Assembly: GCF_036322585.1 (NCBI RefSeq) | Contig: NZ_AP024600.1 | Location: 1,488,001-1,552,000, forward strand | DNA length: 64,000 bases | Source of the DNA: Luteolibacter sp. LG18 | Lineage (GTDB): Bacteria; Verrucomicrobiota; Verrucomicrobiia; Verrucomicrobiales; Akkermansiaceae | Direction of reading: 5' to 3' | In this document: piece after piece, positions 53,942 through 63,992 of the stretch | Numbering within the stretch: the first letter of the stretch is position 1 | How the letters are laid out: each line of letters starts with the position of its first letter | Made by a program: the position numbers and the translations under genes | The notes under the pieces: generated by a model | Databases searched by the model: none | Seen by the model: the letters and a program-made list of their open reading frames with translations, nothing else | What the model was told of the DNA's origin: nothing

Positions 53942-56900
53942 GCGACAACCCGTTCACCGGATTTTTGCAAGGCGGGGCCGCGCGCGGCGGCTTCGGCGTG
54001 GAGGACGTGTTGGCGGCGGTGCTGCCACTGATGCGGGAGGTGGCCGCGATCCATGACGCGGGCCGGGTCGCGCCCCTGCGCGGGCTTTCCGCCATCGCGG
54101 TGCAGGACGACCGCGCGCTGGCACTGACGTCGGCGGAGGGAATCGAGCCACGCCACCACGAAGGAGTGGTCCAGCGCTTGCTCGCACCCGCCAGCCACGG
54201 CGTCGAGGTCACCGGAGAGCAGCGGCGCGAGTCGGACGAAGGACGGCTCACCCACATCCGTAATCTCGACGTGGCCGTCTCTTCCGACGGGATCACGCGC
54301 CCGGTTTATCTGCCCGGCCACGTGAGCTGGGAGCATGCGGTGGATCACCATGACGAGCTGACGGACGTGTTCTCGCTGGGGATGCTGCTCGCCAGCCTGG
54401 CCTGTGGACTCGATTTCACGGAACTCCCCGATCTGGAGCTGTTCGCGAACTCGCGGAAGAACCTGTTCGCGCTCGCACCGCGACTGCATCCGGTGGTGGC
54501 CGCGGTGATCGTGGAGATGACCGAGCTGCACCGCGGCCGCCGCGCGCAGGATCTCGTCACCCTGATCCGCACGCTGGAAACCTACCGCGACCAACCGGTC
54601 GACGCCGACGTCAACCAGCTCCCCGGTCTCGAACAGGCCTCGAAGGGAGGCCGCCGCCGGATCATCCAAACGCATCTCCGCGACCGGCTGTTCGATGTGT
54701 CCCGCCGCAACCGGCTGCTGTATTTCAAGAGCTCCCAGTCCACGCTCAATCTCACCACCGCCAGCGTGCCGCTGGTGTTGGACTTCCGGAACATCCAGCC
54801 GGGACAATTGCTCTATTGGCACGCGCCGCTGGCGGCCGAGATCGCCGCGGGGCACACGCTGGCGTTGCAAAAGTGGCTGCGGTTCGAGGAGGCTCCCTAT
54901 CTGCCGGGGCAGCTCGACAAGCTGATCAGCGAGGCTCGCCGCAGCCGCGCCGAGTTCGGTTTCTCGCAGCTCCGCCTCGTCGTCGCCTTCCTGCGTTGGA
55001 ACAACCTCAAGGAGGAGCCGAACGTCCGCATCCACTCGCCGCTGCTGCTGCTGCCGGTGGAGCTGGCGAAGCGGAAGGGCGTGAAGGACCAGTACACGCT
55101 GGAACCGCAGGGCTCGGAGCTGGAGGTGAACCCGGCGCTGCGCCACCATCTCAAGCAGCTCTACGACCTCGACTTGCCGGACAGCATCGACCTGCGCGAG
55201 ATCACGGTGGAGGCCTTCCACGCCGATCTCCAAACGCGCATCCGCGCCACCGAGCCGGGCGTGGGTTTGGAGCTTTCCGCGAAACCGAAGATCCAGCTCA
55301 TCCACCAGAAGGCGAAGCAGCGGCTCGACCAATACAAGCGTCGCCTGGCCCGCCAAGGCCGCGTGGTACAGCGCGCCGCCGGTCTCGATTACAGCTACGA
55401 CCGCGCCGACTTCCGGCCGCTGGGGCTCCAGATGTTCCAGAAGCTGGTGAAACCCTCACCGCTGCCCACCCGCGAGCTGGCGGGCGTGCCGCCCGAACCG
55501 CGCACGCCCTTCATGGTGTCCGCGGAAGCCGCCGGAATCGAAATCGAACAAAGGATGTTCACGCTCGTCGAAGAGGCGGAGGGAAACCCCTACGCGTGGG
55601 AGTTCGACCTGTGCGCGCTCACGCTGGCGAACTTCAACTACCGGAAGATGACGCTGGTGCGCGACTACGCGAACCTGATCGAGCAGGACCTTCCAAGCGT
55701 CGCCTTCGACCGCGTGTTCTCCATCGAGCCGAAAGCCGTGGAGGATGCCCCGCTCGCTCCGCTGCCACCATCCGACCAGCACCTCATCATCGCCGCGGAT
55801 GCCACCCAGGTGGGCGCGATCGCGAAGGCTCGTCTCGGTGACAGCCTCATCATCCAGGGCCCGCCCGGCACCGGGAAATCCCAGACCATCACCAACCTCA
55901 TCGCGGACTACGCCGCCCGCGGCAAACGCGTGCTCTTCGTCTGCGAGAAGCGAGCCGCCATCGACGTGGTGTTCCACCGCCTGCGGCAACAGGGCCTGGA
56001 TGAACTGTGCTGCCTGATCCACGATTCGCAGACGGACAAGAAGGAGTTCATCCTGAACCTGAAGCAAACCTACGACCAGTGGCTCGCGGGTGAGGCCGGC
56101 AACGATGCCAGCCAGGCCAGCCGCACCGCGGCCCTGCGCGCCTTGGAAACCGAACTGGCCGCGCTGGAGGAGTACACGACGAAGATGGCGACAGCCCCGG
56201 AAAGCGCGGGCCTGCCGGTACGGGAGCTGATCCAGCGGCTGATCGAGCTCCGAGGTAGCGCCGATGGCCGTGCCTGCCCGGACTTGAACGCGGTCGAGCA
56301 GGAACGCCTGCCCTGCTACGACGAATGGCTCCGCCATGGCGACGCGGTGGTGCGTCTCGGCAGCGTGCTGCGGGATCTTGGCACAGCCCCGGTGTTCGCC
56401 AAACATCCGCTGCGCTGGCTGGGCGAGGCGGTCATCACCAGCGAGACCCCCTTGGAAGGACTCGCGGCCCGGCTCGATGACGCGGAGCGCCAGATCGACG
56501 ATCTCGACGACACGCTGCGAGAAACGGGCTTGGCGGCAGACCATTGGAACACGCTCGATGAGATCGGTCAGCTCCTCGATTTCGCGGAACGCCTGCGCCC
56601 GCTCGCCGAGGGTGGATTGCTGGCACTGCTCGATCCGAAGAGCGCGAAGTCCTCGGCACTCGAGCAACTGCGCGGCGAGCATGGCGCAAGGTCACAGGCC
56701 CTCGAACAAGCGCGGGCGAAAACCCTTCACTGGCTCGACAAGCTGCCGCCGGATGACACGGCGAACGCACTCGCGATCGCGCCGAAGGTGCAGGGCGTGT
56801 TCGGCTTCCTCAATCCCGCGTGGTGGCGCCTGCGCAAGGTGATGAAATCACGCTACGATTTCAGCAAACACGCCGTGGCGCCGACATGGGAAGCACTGCT

Positions 56901-59418
56901 GAAGGACCTGGCCACCGAGCACGCGGCGCAGGCCGATTGGGCGGCGGTGCGGGCACGCGGTTTGGCGGAATTCGCCAGCGAGGATCCGACCGCCTTCGGC
57001 GAAGGCTTGAAACCGCTGGTGGCGCACGACGCACCGCCCGCGGTGGCCGCGCTGCGTTCGCGGTTGTTGGAATCGGAGCAGGGAACCGCGCTGGTGAAGA
57101 CACTCGCGGGACTGGCTCCGAAATTCCAAGCGCTGCGCCGCGAGATCGAACTGCTCGTCTTCGGAGCCAGCGCCCAAAGCCTGGAAGACCTCGCCGCGGC
57201 CATCCGCGAGATCCGCGAGGAATCCGACGCCATTCCCGAGCTGCTGCCCACCCTGCGCGAACTGGCAGCCACGCCGGAAAAACTGCGCCGCGCCACGCGC
57301 GGCTTCGCATTCACCGCGGAGGAACTGGAGGCCGCCTGCGCGCGCAAGACACTGGAGAATCTTTATCGCTCCGACCGCGCGCTGCAGCGGTTCGACAGCC
57401 ACCTGCTCCAACAAAAGCTCGACCGCCTCGCGGGTGCCCACCGCCAGTGGCTGGAGCACAATGCCGCGTGGATCCGCCGCCAGGTCCGCCAGCGGTTCCT
57501 GGAACACGTGCAGACCGCGAACCAGTCTGCGACCGTGCTCACACCGGATCAGAAGACCTTCAAGAAATCCTACAGCGCCGGACGCCGCGAGCTGGAGCAC
57601 GAGTTCGGCAAGACGATGCGCTACAAATCGATCCGCGATCTCGCCGCCGGGGAAAGCGGTGACGTGGTGCGGGATCTCAAGCCAATCTGGCTGATGAGCC
57701 CGCTGTCGGTATCGGACACGCTGCCGCTCGACACGGAGTTGTTCGACGTCGTGATCTTCGACGAAGCCAGCCAGATCCCGGTGGAGGACGCGGTGCCCGC
57801 GGCCTACCGCGCGCAGCAGGTGATCGTGGTGGGCGATGAGATGCAGCTCCCGCCCACCAGTTTCTTCAGCAGCGCGGGCGAGGGCGATGACGAGCTCTCC
57901 GTGGAGGAGGAGGGCGAAACCGTCAGCGTGATGATGGACGCGGACAGTTTCCTCACCCAATCCGCGCGCAACCTGCCGAGCACGCTGCTGGCATGGCACT
58001 ACCGCAGCCGCTACGAGTCGCTCATCAGCTTCAGCAACGCGGCCTTCTACGGCGGCGAGCTCTACACCATCCCGGACCGCCAGATCAGCGCGGCGGACGG
58101 GGGAGACATGCAGGTGTCCTCGGCGGAGGAAGCCGCGGAGCGGGTGACGGAACTGCTGGCGAAGCCCGTGAGTTTCCTCCGCTGCGACCACGGCGTTTAC
58201 ACCGACCGCCGGAATCCCGCGGAGGCCGAGGTGGTGGCCCATCTGGTGCGCCGTCTCCTGTTAACCGGGACCGGCATGAGCATCGGCATCGCCGCGTTCA
58301 GCGAGGCGCAGCAGGGCCAGATCGAATCCGCGCTGGATGCCCTCGCCGCCACCGATCCGGATTTCGCCACCCGCTTGGAAGCCGAATACGTGCGCGAGGA
58401 GGACGACCAGTTCTGCGGCCTGTTCGTGAAGAACCTGGAGAACATCCAGGGCGACGAGCGCGACATCATCCTCATGTCGGTGTGCTACGCGCCCGACGAG
58501 AAGGGAAAGATGCGGATGAACTTCGGCCCCATCAACCAGCGCGGTGGCGAGAAGCGCCTCAACGTCATCTTCAGCCGCGCCCGCCAGCACATGGTGCTCG
58601 TCAGCAGCATCCGCCACACCCATATCACGAACGATTACAACGACGGCGCTCGGGCTTTGAAGAACTTCCTGCACTACGCCGAAAGCCTGTCGCGCGGCGA
58701 ATCTGCGATGGCTCGCCAGGTGCTTGATGGACTGAACCCGCTCAAGCGCAAGCCGCTCGAGCACGGTGCATCCGGCGGCCTGATCGCCACCCAGATCGCG
58801 GAGGCCTTGGCGTGCCGCGGCTGGCAAGTGGAGACGAACACCGGCCAGAGCCGCTTCCGCTGCGATGTGGCGGTGCGGGCCGCGGGCACGGAGCGCCACC
58901 AGCTCGCCGTGCTGGTGGAAGGAGGTGGAACCCGCGGCGTATTGGAGCGTTTCCATACCCGCCCCGGTATCCTGCGCGCCTTCGGCTGGCAGGTGGCCAT
59001 CGTCACCGCGAAGGACTGGTGGCACAACCCCGCCGCGATCCTGGAGCGGATCGAGCGCGTGCTGCGCCGCGAGATTTCCGACGAGGAACCGGTGGCCGCC
59101 ATCGAGCCCGCTCCCGAAATCGCCGCACCGGCACCGGTGGCCCCGCCTCCGCAACCGGAGCCCCTCGCCATGCCGACGGGCACGCCCGCAGGCGTCCAAC
59201 GCTTCGAGTTCGTGGAAGGTCCGTCACGCAAGTTTTGGGAAGTCGCCCAAGCCGGTGAATCGCTGGAGATCCGCTACGGCCGCATCGGTACCGCGGGTCA
59301 ATCGCAGGTGAAGACCTTCCCCGATGCCGCCCGCGCCACCCGCGAGATGGAGAAGCTGGTCCGCGAAAAAACCCGCAAGGGCTACCAAGCCGCCCCACCG
59401 AACCAAGCCCGCGGGTGA
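53938..59418 (+). CDS. Kinase-like / DUF4011 / SF1 helicase / Vsr-like nuclease / WGR protein
   Basis: An 1826-residue cytoplasmic protein. Residues 1-220 resemble a protein-kinase-like fold without a clear ATP lysine or HRD (DVFSLGMLLASLACGLDF recalls helix F), so it is likely a pseudokinase. From about 240 a DUF4011-type region (RDRLFDVSRRNRLLYFKS) leads into an SF1 helicase: Walker A GPPGTGKS at 641-648, FDEASQIP (DEAS 1275-1278), VVGDEMQLPPTS, and late blocks LLAWHYRSRYESLI, NIQGDERDIILMSVCYAP and RLNVIFSRAR. Residues 1591-1710 look like a Vsr/MTES_1575 nuclease (RFRCDVAV, LAVLVEGGG). A WGR domain (1752-1815) ends it. DUF4011-helicase-Vsr proteins are known from phage-defence surveys. Confidence 0.82.
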   Translation: MSDNPFTGFLQGGAARGGFGVEDVLAAVLPLMREVAAIHDAGRVAPLRGLSAIAVQDDRALALTSAEGIEPRHHEGVVQRLLAPASHGVEVTGEQRRESDEGRLTHIRNLDVAVSSDGITRPVYLPGHVSWEHAVDHHDELTDVFSLGMLLASLACGLDFTELPDLELFANSRKNLFALAPRLHPVVAAVIVEMTELHRGRRAQDLVTLIRTLETYRDQPVDADVNQLPGLEQASKGGRRRIIQTHLRDRLFDVSRRNRLLYFKSSQSTLNLTTASVPLVLDFRNIQPGQLLYWHAPLAAEIAAGHTLALQKWLRFEEAPYLPGQLDKLISEARRSRAEFGFSQLRLVVAFLRWNNLKEEPNVRIHSPLLLLPVELAKRKGVKDQYTLEPQGSELEVNPALRHHLKQLYDLDLPDSIDLREITVEAFHADLQTRIRATEPGVGLELSAKPKIQLIHQKAKQRLDQYKRRLARQGRVVQRAAGLDYSYDRADFRPLGLQMFQKLVKPSPLPTRELAGVPPEPRTPFMVSAEAAGIEIEQRMFTLVEEAEGNPYAWEFDLCALTLANFNYRKMTLVRDYANLIEQDLPSVAFDRVFSIEPKAVEDAPLAPLPPSDQHLIIAADATQVGAIAKARLGDSLIIQGPPGTGKSQTITNLIADYAARGKRVLFVCEKRAAIDVVFHRLRQQGLDELCCLIHDSQTDKKEFILNLKQTYDQWLAGEAGNDASQASRTAALRALETELAALEEYTTKMATAPESAGLPVRELIQRLIELRGSADGRACPDLNAVEQERLPCYDEWLRHGDAVVRLGSVLRDLGTAPVFAKHPLRWLGEAVITSETPLEGLAARLDDAERQIDDLDDTLRETGLAADHWNTLDEIGQLLDFAERLRPLAEGGLLALLDPKSAKSSALEQLRGEHGARSQALEQARAKTLHWLDKLPPDDTANALAIAPKVQGVFGFLNPAWWRLRKVMKSRYDFSKHAVAPTWEALLKDLATEHAAQADWAAVRARGLAEFASEDPTAFGEGLKPLVAHDAPPAVAALRSRLLESEQGTALVKTLAGLAPKFQALRREIELLVFGASAQSLEDLAAAIREIREESDAIPELLPTLRELAATPEKLRRATRGFAFTAEELEAACARKTLENLYRSDRALQRFDSHLLQQKLDRLAGAHRQWLEHNAAWIRRQVRQRFLEHVQTANQSATVLTPDQKTFKKSYSAGRRELEHEFGKTMRYKSIRDLAAGESGDVVRDLKPIWLMSPLSVSDTLPLDTELFDVVIFDEASQIPVEDAVPAAYRAQQVIVVGDEMQLPPTSFFSSAGEGDDELSVEEEGETVSVMMDADSFLTQSARNLPSTLLAWHYRSRYESLISFSNAAFYGGELYTIPDRQISAADGGDMQVSSAEEAAERVTELLAKPVSFLRCDHGVYTDRRNPAEAEVVAHLVRRLLLTGTGMSIGIAAFSEAQQGQIESALDALAATDPDFATRLEAEYVREEDDQFCGLFVKNLENIQGDERDIILMSVCYAPDEKGKMRMNFGPINQRGGEKRLNVIFSRARQHMVLVSSIRHTHITNDYNDGARALKNFLHYAESLSRGESAMARQVLDGLNPLKRKPLEHGASGGLIATQIAEALACRGWQVETNTGQSRFRCDVAVRAAGTERHQLAVLVEGGGTRGVLERFHTRPGILRAFGWQVAIVTAKDWWHNPAAILERIERVLRREISDEEPVAAIEPAPEIAAPAPVAPPPQPEPLAMPTGTPAGVQRFEFVEGPSRKFWEVAQAGESLEIRYGRIGTAGQSQVKTFPDAARATREMEKLVREKTRKGYQAAPPNQARG

Positions 59419-59447
59419 TGGTCCGGAGCACTCCACACCGGGCCTTC

Positions 59448-62400
59448 TCACTCCACGGACACCTGGAGGCGCATGAAGCCGCGCGGGGTATTCCCAATCG
59501 GTGCCGTGCAATACCAGGTGAAGACCTCGAAATCACCGTCGCTCACCGGGGCTCCGGCCTGGACGACATTGGCGGCCGCGCCCGTGGAGGAGAGGCCAGT
59601 AAGGGTATCCGCCGCCCGCGGGGACAGAGTCACGCCGACGCGGACCTTTCTCAGCCGCGCCTGGAGGGTGAGATAGGTTTTCCCGTCCGCGAGGCCAATT
59701 TCGGCCGCCGGTTTGGCTTGGACGACAATCGACGACCCCGCGGCATCGGACACGAGTGGGTTGGTGCCGATCAACCATTCGATGGCATTGGAGAGACCGT
59801 CGCCATCGGGATCGGCGGCGGCCCCATTGCCACCGCCGGGGAACGAGTAAGCGGCGGCCCACGCGCCAAAGGTGCCGGGGGCGCTCTCGACCGTCAGGAC
59901 GCCGTTCGGAAGATTGGTGGTGTTCCACTGGAGGCTCGCGCCGAGGGCGGGCAGCGAGGTGGCGCTGAAGCTGCCCGCGAAGGACCCCGCCGTGAACAGC
60001 GTGAACGAATCCCCGGCCGCGAAGGTGCCGCCGAGGCTGGTGACCTGCAACGTGCCCGCACGGGTGAAGGTGCCGGTGACTGCCAGCTTGTCGCAGGTGC
60101 CCGCGGTGCGGTTGATCTCCAGGCGGGTGGTGCAGCCGGTCTGAAGGGTGAGGCCACCGCCGAGGGTGAGGGTGCCGATGCCATTGCCCGGCGAAAGCGT
60201 GCCGCCAGATTGCACCGTGACCGCTCCGCCGACCGAGCCGCCGCCGCCGAGGGTGGCGGTGCTGGCGACGGTGACCGCCGTGGAGCCGAGCGAGCCATCG
60301 ACCACGAGCGAGCCCGCACTCAAAATCGTCGCGCCGGTGTAGCCGCTGGCTCCGGAGAGGGTCAGCGTGCCGGTGCCGACCTTGTTCAGGGCGAGGATCT
60401 TGGCACCGTTGTTGATCGATCCGGCAAAGGTGTCGGCGGTGTTGAGGTTGCCGATCTTCAGGGTGGTGGTGCCGGTGACCGACAAACCGCCGCGGACGAG
60501 GGAGTTCGCCACACCATTCAGGGAGCCCATCTCCAGCGTGTAGTCGTTCGCGCCTCCGAGCACGAAACCCTGGAGCGATCCCTGGGCGCTCGCCAGGGTA
60601 TAGGCGGCGTTCTTGCTGGTGGCCATCGCGGCATTGAACGCCGTGGAAACAGTGGTCGAGTTGTGGGTGTAGCTGCCGGTGAAGCCGCTGAAATCCCCGG
60701 TGATCGTGCAGGAGCCGGTGTTGGTGATCGTGACCGGACCGGTGAGGGTGTTGGCGAGGGTGATGTTGCGGTTGATGTTGAGCGCGGTCCCCGCGGAGGT
60801 GGTGATGGCGGCCCCACCGAGGTTGCCGCCATTGACGAGCGTGATGGTGCCGCCGGAAAGGGTGGTCGCGCCGATGTTGGTGTTCGCGCCGGAGAGCGTG
60901 AGCGTGCCCGCGCCAGTCTTCACGATCGCGATGCCGGAGGTGGCGCTGCCATCGGACAGCACCCCGTTCACGGCGAAATTGCCCGCACCTTGGAACGTGA
61001 GCGTCCGCGAGCCGGTGGCCGCCGAGGTGATGGCGCCGCCGAAAGTGAGCGTGCCGGCATCGGATTGCAGGAAGTAGTTTCCGCCGCCGGAGTTGATGGT
61101 GAGCGCGCCGGAAAGCGTGTTGTCCCCCGAGAGGTTTCTGAACGCGGGCACGGTGCCGCTGCGCCCCGACAGGGCGAGGGTGGAGGCGGTGGTCACCGGA
61201 CCACGGACGCCATCGAGCTCCAAGGTCGAGTATCCGGCGTTGTTGTTCCGGATCTGGATCGCGGTGATGGCGGAGGCGGCGGTGGGATGGGCGATGCGGA
61301 CGATACCGCCGTTGGTCGCGTTGTTGGCATCGATGGCGAACGTGCCCGAGAGCGAGCTCGCGCCACCCAGCACCAGCGTGCCGCTGCCGAGCTTGTTGAG
61401 GCCCTGCGTGCCCGCGAGCGGCGTCAACACGTTCGCCGTGTTCTGGGAAACGGTGATCGTCGGCGTGCCGCTGGCAGTTTCCAGGGTCAGGGTCTTGCCG
61501 CTCACGCCCGCGAGCGTCCAGGACTCCGCGCCACCCGTGTCTCCGAACTGGAGGTTGCCGATGGTGCGGGAGGCATCGAGCGTGACCGTGCGGTCCGCAC
61601 CGATGTTCAGCGTGCTGAAGTTCGCGGTGTTTCCCGTGCCATTGGCGGGGAAGCTGCCGTTCCACTTCGCGACCTCGCTCCACAGGCCGCTGGTGTCGCT
61701 GGTCCAGATGCCGTTGCCGTTCACCGAGGGCAGGGTGATGTTGAGCACGGCGTAGGCGCTGGCTCCGGTGGTGTCGGTGGCGAGCACGAGAAACTGCTGG
61801 AGGCCGCCCTCATCGTAACTCGGCGTGCCGGTGAGCGCGCCATTCGCCGCAACGGTGAGCCACGCCGGTCCCTCGACCTTGCTGAAGGTGATGGTGTCGC
61901 CCGCGTCGGCATCGGTGGCGGTGCCGGCGAGCGTGCCGGAGTAGGCGACGTTCTGGGTGCCCGCGTTGCCGGTGATCGTAGTGCTGGCGAACACCGGCGC
62001 GTTGTTGGTCTGCATCGCGGCCACCTTGGTATCGGCCAGCGCGTAGGGCAGGAACTGGACGTCATCGAGGACACCGCCGAAATACGGGTCGCCGGTGAAC
62101 TGGCTCTTGCCGAGGAAATTGGTGGTGGTGCCGAGGTCGACCGGATTGATCGTCATCCCGGTGTTGGTCGCCACCAGCGCGCCGTTCACGAACAGCTTGC
62201 CGGTGTTGCCGCTGATGGTGACCGCCACGTGGGTCCAGGTGTTGGTGGGCAGCACCCCGGTGTTGAGCTGCTGCTCGCCGCCACCGTTCTTGATGGCAAA
62301 GCGCATGTTGCCGCCGCCGCTCGGAGTGAGGAACATGTAGCTGTCCGTGCCATTGCCGAGATCGAAGATGCGCTGCCAGTTCGCACCTCCATTCCAGTAG

Positions 62401-63992
62401 ACCCACGCGCCGAAGGTGAAGTCGGTGCTGTCACCGAGGCGGGAGGAAAGTTGCACATGGTCGGCGTTCGCGGCGTTGCCACTGAGCTTCACGCCCTGAC
62501 CGTTTTTCCCCGCCGTAAAGGTCGCCTGGCCCTTGAGCATCGCGGCGTGGCCGTAGGCGAAGCTGTCGCTGGCATTGTTCTCGAAACGGTAGCAGGCCGC
62601 GGGTAAGGTCGGCACCTCCGGAATCACCTGCGAGTAGGACAGCGACGACGCGTGGTCGCGGTACACCACCCCGGCCGCGGTGAGAGAGCCATCGTCCCAC
62701 TTCACCCGCCGCACGTCCTCGACCCAGTTGTAGAGGGCGTAGCGTTCGACGAAGGGCGTGCTCTCCAGCATGTCCATCATCTTGCCCACCGTCGCCGCCT
62801 GCTGCGCCGCGGTCGGATCGGGACCGGTGGTCCAGTTCGCGCCGTTGTTGAACTCGGTGACCCAGATCGGGCGCTTCGTGCGGTCGTAGACGTCCTTGAG
62901 AAAATTGTAGAACTGGGTGGTCGCTCCATCCGGATCGGAGGCGCTCGAATAACTGCGGTAGTAGTGGACCGCCACGTAGTCGACCCGCAGGTCGCCCGCG
63001 TCCGCCTGGTTCATGAACGATTCCAGCCATGCCACGCCGCCATCGGTGGGCGCGGGCGAGCCGACGCGCAGACCGGTGTTCAGCAGGTCCGGCCACGACC
63101 AGATGGCATCGCCCACGGCGATGTTCGCCTGGTCCGCGGAGTTCGGCTCATTGTAACCGAGCAGGGTGTTCGCCCCGCGTGCCTTCCAGTCCTGGGCCAA
63201 GCTCGGCCAGTAGCGCTGGGCCCGGATCGGCACGTATTCGAGATCGAGCGATGAATTCTGGTCGATGTTCCAATTGTAGTACCAGCCGACGTCCAGGCCG
63301 GACGCGATGGCCCCGCCGATGCCCTTCTTGTTCACCCAGCGCCATGGGAAGATGCGGATGAAGCTGATGGAATCGTTCAACTCGTCCGGCAGCACGCTGA
63401 CCTCGATGTCACCGTCCTGCGCGACGTAGTTCCGGCTCACTCCCGTGCCGTCCGCGTTCTGCGCGACAGTGGCGGTGTAGCCGCGCTTCAGTTTGAACGA
63501 GCTGATGTTGTTCGCGTAAGTCGTCCCGAGATTGCTGTCGGAATACGACGTGTAGGTCGCGAGCGAGGTCGACGAGCCGGTAAAATGGCTGCCGGTGAAG
63601 ACCTGCATCGGCGTGAAGGTCGAGGCCTGCGGGATCACCACCGTGCCATCGCCGTATTGCACGATCCGGCAGTTGGTGTTCAGAACCGCGGCCGCGCCAT
63701 TGACCTTGATCTGGCCCAGATAGGTCGAGCTGACCACCGAGGGCTTGATCGCCGTCATGAAGAACCACGAGTCGGTGGAGTTCAGGTTGATCGTGCAACC
63801 GGACAGCGGGGTCGTCGCGCCGGTGATGCGCAGCTCCGAACGCCCGGTCATGGTCACCGTGGTGTTGGTGAGCGTGGCGTAGCTCTGCGAATCATTGGTC
63901 AGTGTCAGCGTCTGCGCGTGCGCGCTGGCGAGACACAGGGCCGCGAGCAGCCATCCCGCGGCGAAGCGGAGGCGCGGGCACACACGGTCCAT
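59448..63992 (-). CDS. Secreted GH128-like glycoside hydrolase with LamG and beta-strand repeats
   Basis: A 1514-residue exported protein; signal peptide MDRVCPRLRFAAGWLLAALC...SAHA. The catalytic domain (about 200-460) shows LLGYNEPNSADQ (acid/base Glu282) and PIWVTEFNNGANW (nucleophile Glu380), the pattern of Glyco_hydro_cc / GH128 beta-1,3-glucanases. A LamG-like domain follows (about 500-670), then an Ig-like putative carbohydrate-associated domain, about ten autotransporter-associated beta-strand repeats (GTGTLTLSGA type, 800-1370), and a calcium-loop segment DPDGDGLSNAIEWLIGTNP near the C-terminus. No beta-barrel is present, so it is released or held by other means. ATG 63992 leaves only 8 bp of upstream sequence. 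Confidence 0.85.
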   Translation of the reverse strand: MDRVCPRLRFAAGWLLAALCLASAHAQTLTLTNDSQSYATLTNTTVTMTGRSELRITGATTPLSGCTINLNSTDSWFFMTAIKPSVVSSTYLGQIKVNGAAAVLNTNCRIVQYGDGTVVIPQASTFTPMQVFTGSHFTGSSTSLATYTSYSDSNLGTTYANNISSFKLKRGYTATVAQNADGTGVSRNYVAQDGDIEVSVLPDELNDSISFIRIFPWRWVNKKGIGGAIASGLDVGWYYNWNIDQNSSLDLEYVPIRAQRYWPSLAQDWKARGANTLLGYNEPNSADQANIAVGDAIWSWPDLLNTGLRVGSPAPTDGGVAWLESFMNQADAGDLRVDYVAVHYYRSYSSASDPDGATTQFYNFLKDVYDRTKRPIWVTEFNNGANWTTGPDPTAAQQAATVGKMMDMLESTPFVERYALYNWVEDVRRVKWDDGSLTAAGVVYRDHASSLSYSQVIPEVPTLPAACYRFENNASDSFAYGHAAMLKGQATFTAGKNGQGVKLSGNAANADHVQLSSRLGDSTDFTFGAWVYWNGGANWQRIFDLGNGTDSYMFLTPSGGGNMRFAIKNGGGEQQLNTGVLPTNTWTHVAVTISGNTGKLFVNGALVATNTGMTINPVDLGTTTNFLGKSQFTGDPYFGGVLDDVQFLPYALADTKVAAMQTNNAPVFASTTITGNAGTQNVAYSGTLAGTATDADAGDTITFSKVEGPAWLTVAANGALTGTPSYDEGGLQQFLVLATDTTGASAYAVLNITLPSVNGNGIWTSDTSGLWSEVAKWNGSFPANGTGNTANFSTLNIGADRTVTLDASRTIGNLQFGDTGGAESWTLAGVSGKTLTLETASGTPTITVSQNTANVLTPLAGTQGLNKLGSGTLVLGGASSLSGTFAIDANNATNGGIVRIAHPTAASAITAIQIRNNNAGYSTLELDGVRGPVTTASTLALSGRSGTVPAFRNLSGDNTLSGALTINSGGGNYFLQSDAGTLTFGGAITSAATGSRTLTFQGAGNFAVNGVLSDGSATSGIAIVKTGAGTLTLSGANTNIGATTLSGGTITLVNGGNLGGAAITTSAGTALNINRNITLANTLTGPVTITNTGSCTITGDFSGFTGSYTHNSTTVSTAFNAAMATSKNAAYTLASAQGSLQGFVLGGANDYTLEMGSLNGVANSLVRGGLSVTGTTTLKIGNLNTADTFAGSINNGAKILALNKVGTGTLTLSGASGYTGATILSAGSLVVDGSLGSTAVTVASTATLGGGGSVGGAVTVQSGGTLSPGNGIGTLTLGGGLTLQTGCTTRLEINRTAGTCDKLAVTGTFTRAGTLQVTSLGGTFAAGDSFTLFTAGSFAGSFSATSLPALGASLQWNTTNLPNGVLTVESAPGTFGAWAAAYSFPGGGNGAAADPDGDGLSNAIEWLIGTNPLVSDAAGSSIVVQAKPAAEIGLADGKTYLTLQARLRKVRVGVTLSPRAADTLTGLSSTGAAANVVQAGAPVSDGDFEVFTWYCTAPIGNTPRGFMRLQVSVE

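Noticed and set aside
59415..62606. A 1063-residue plus-strand frame opposite the GH128-like gene
   Set aside because: Composition is Gly/Ala/Arg/Asp-biased without motifs; the minus-strand protein has catalytic and LamG signatures.
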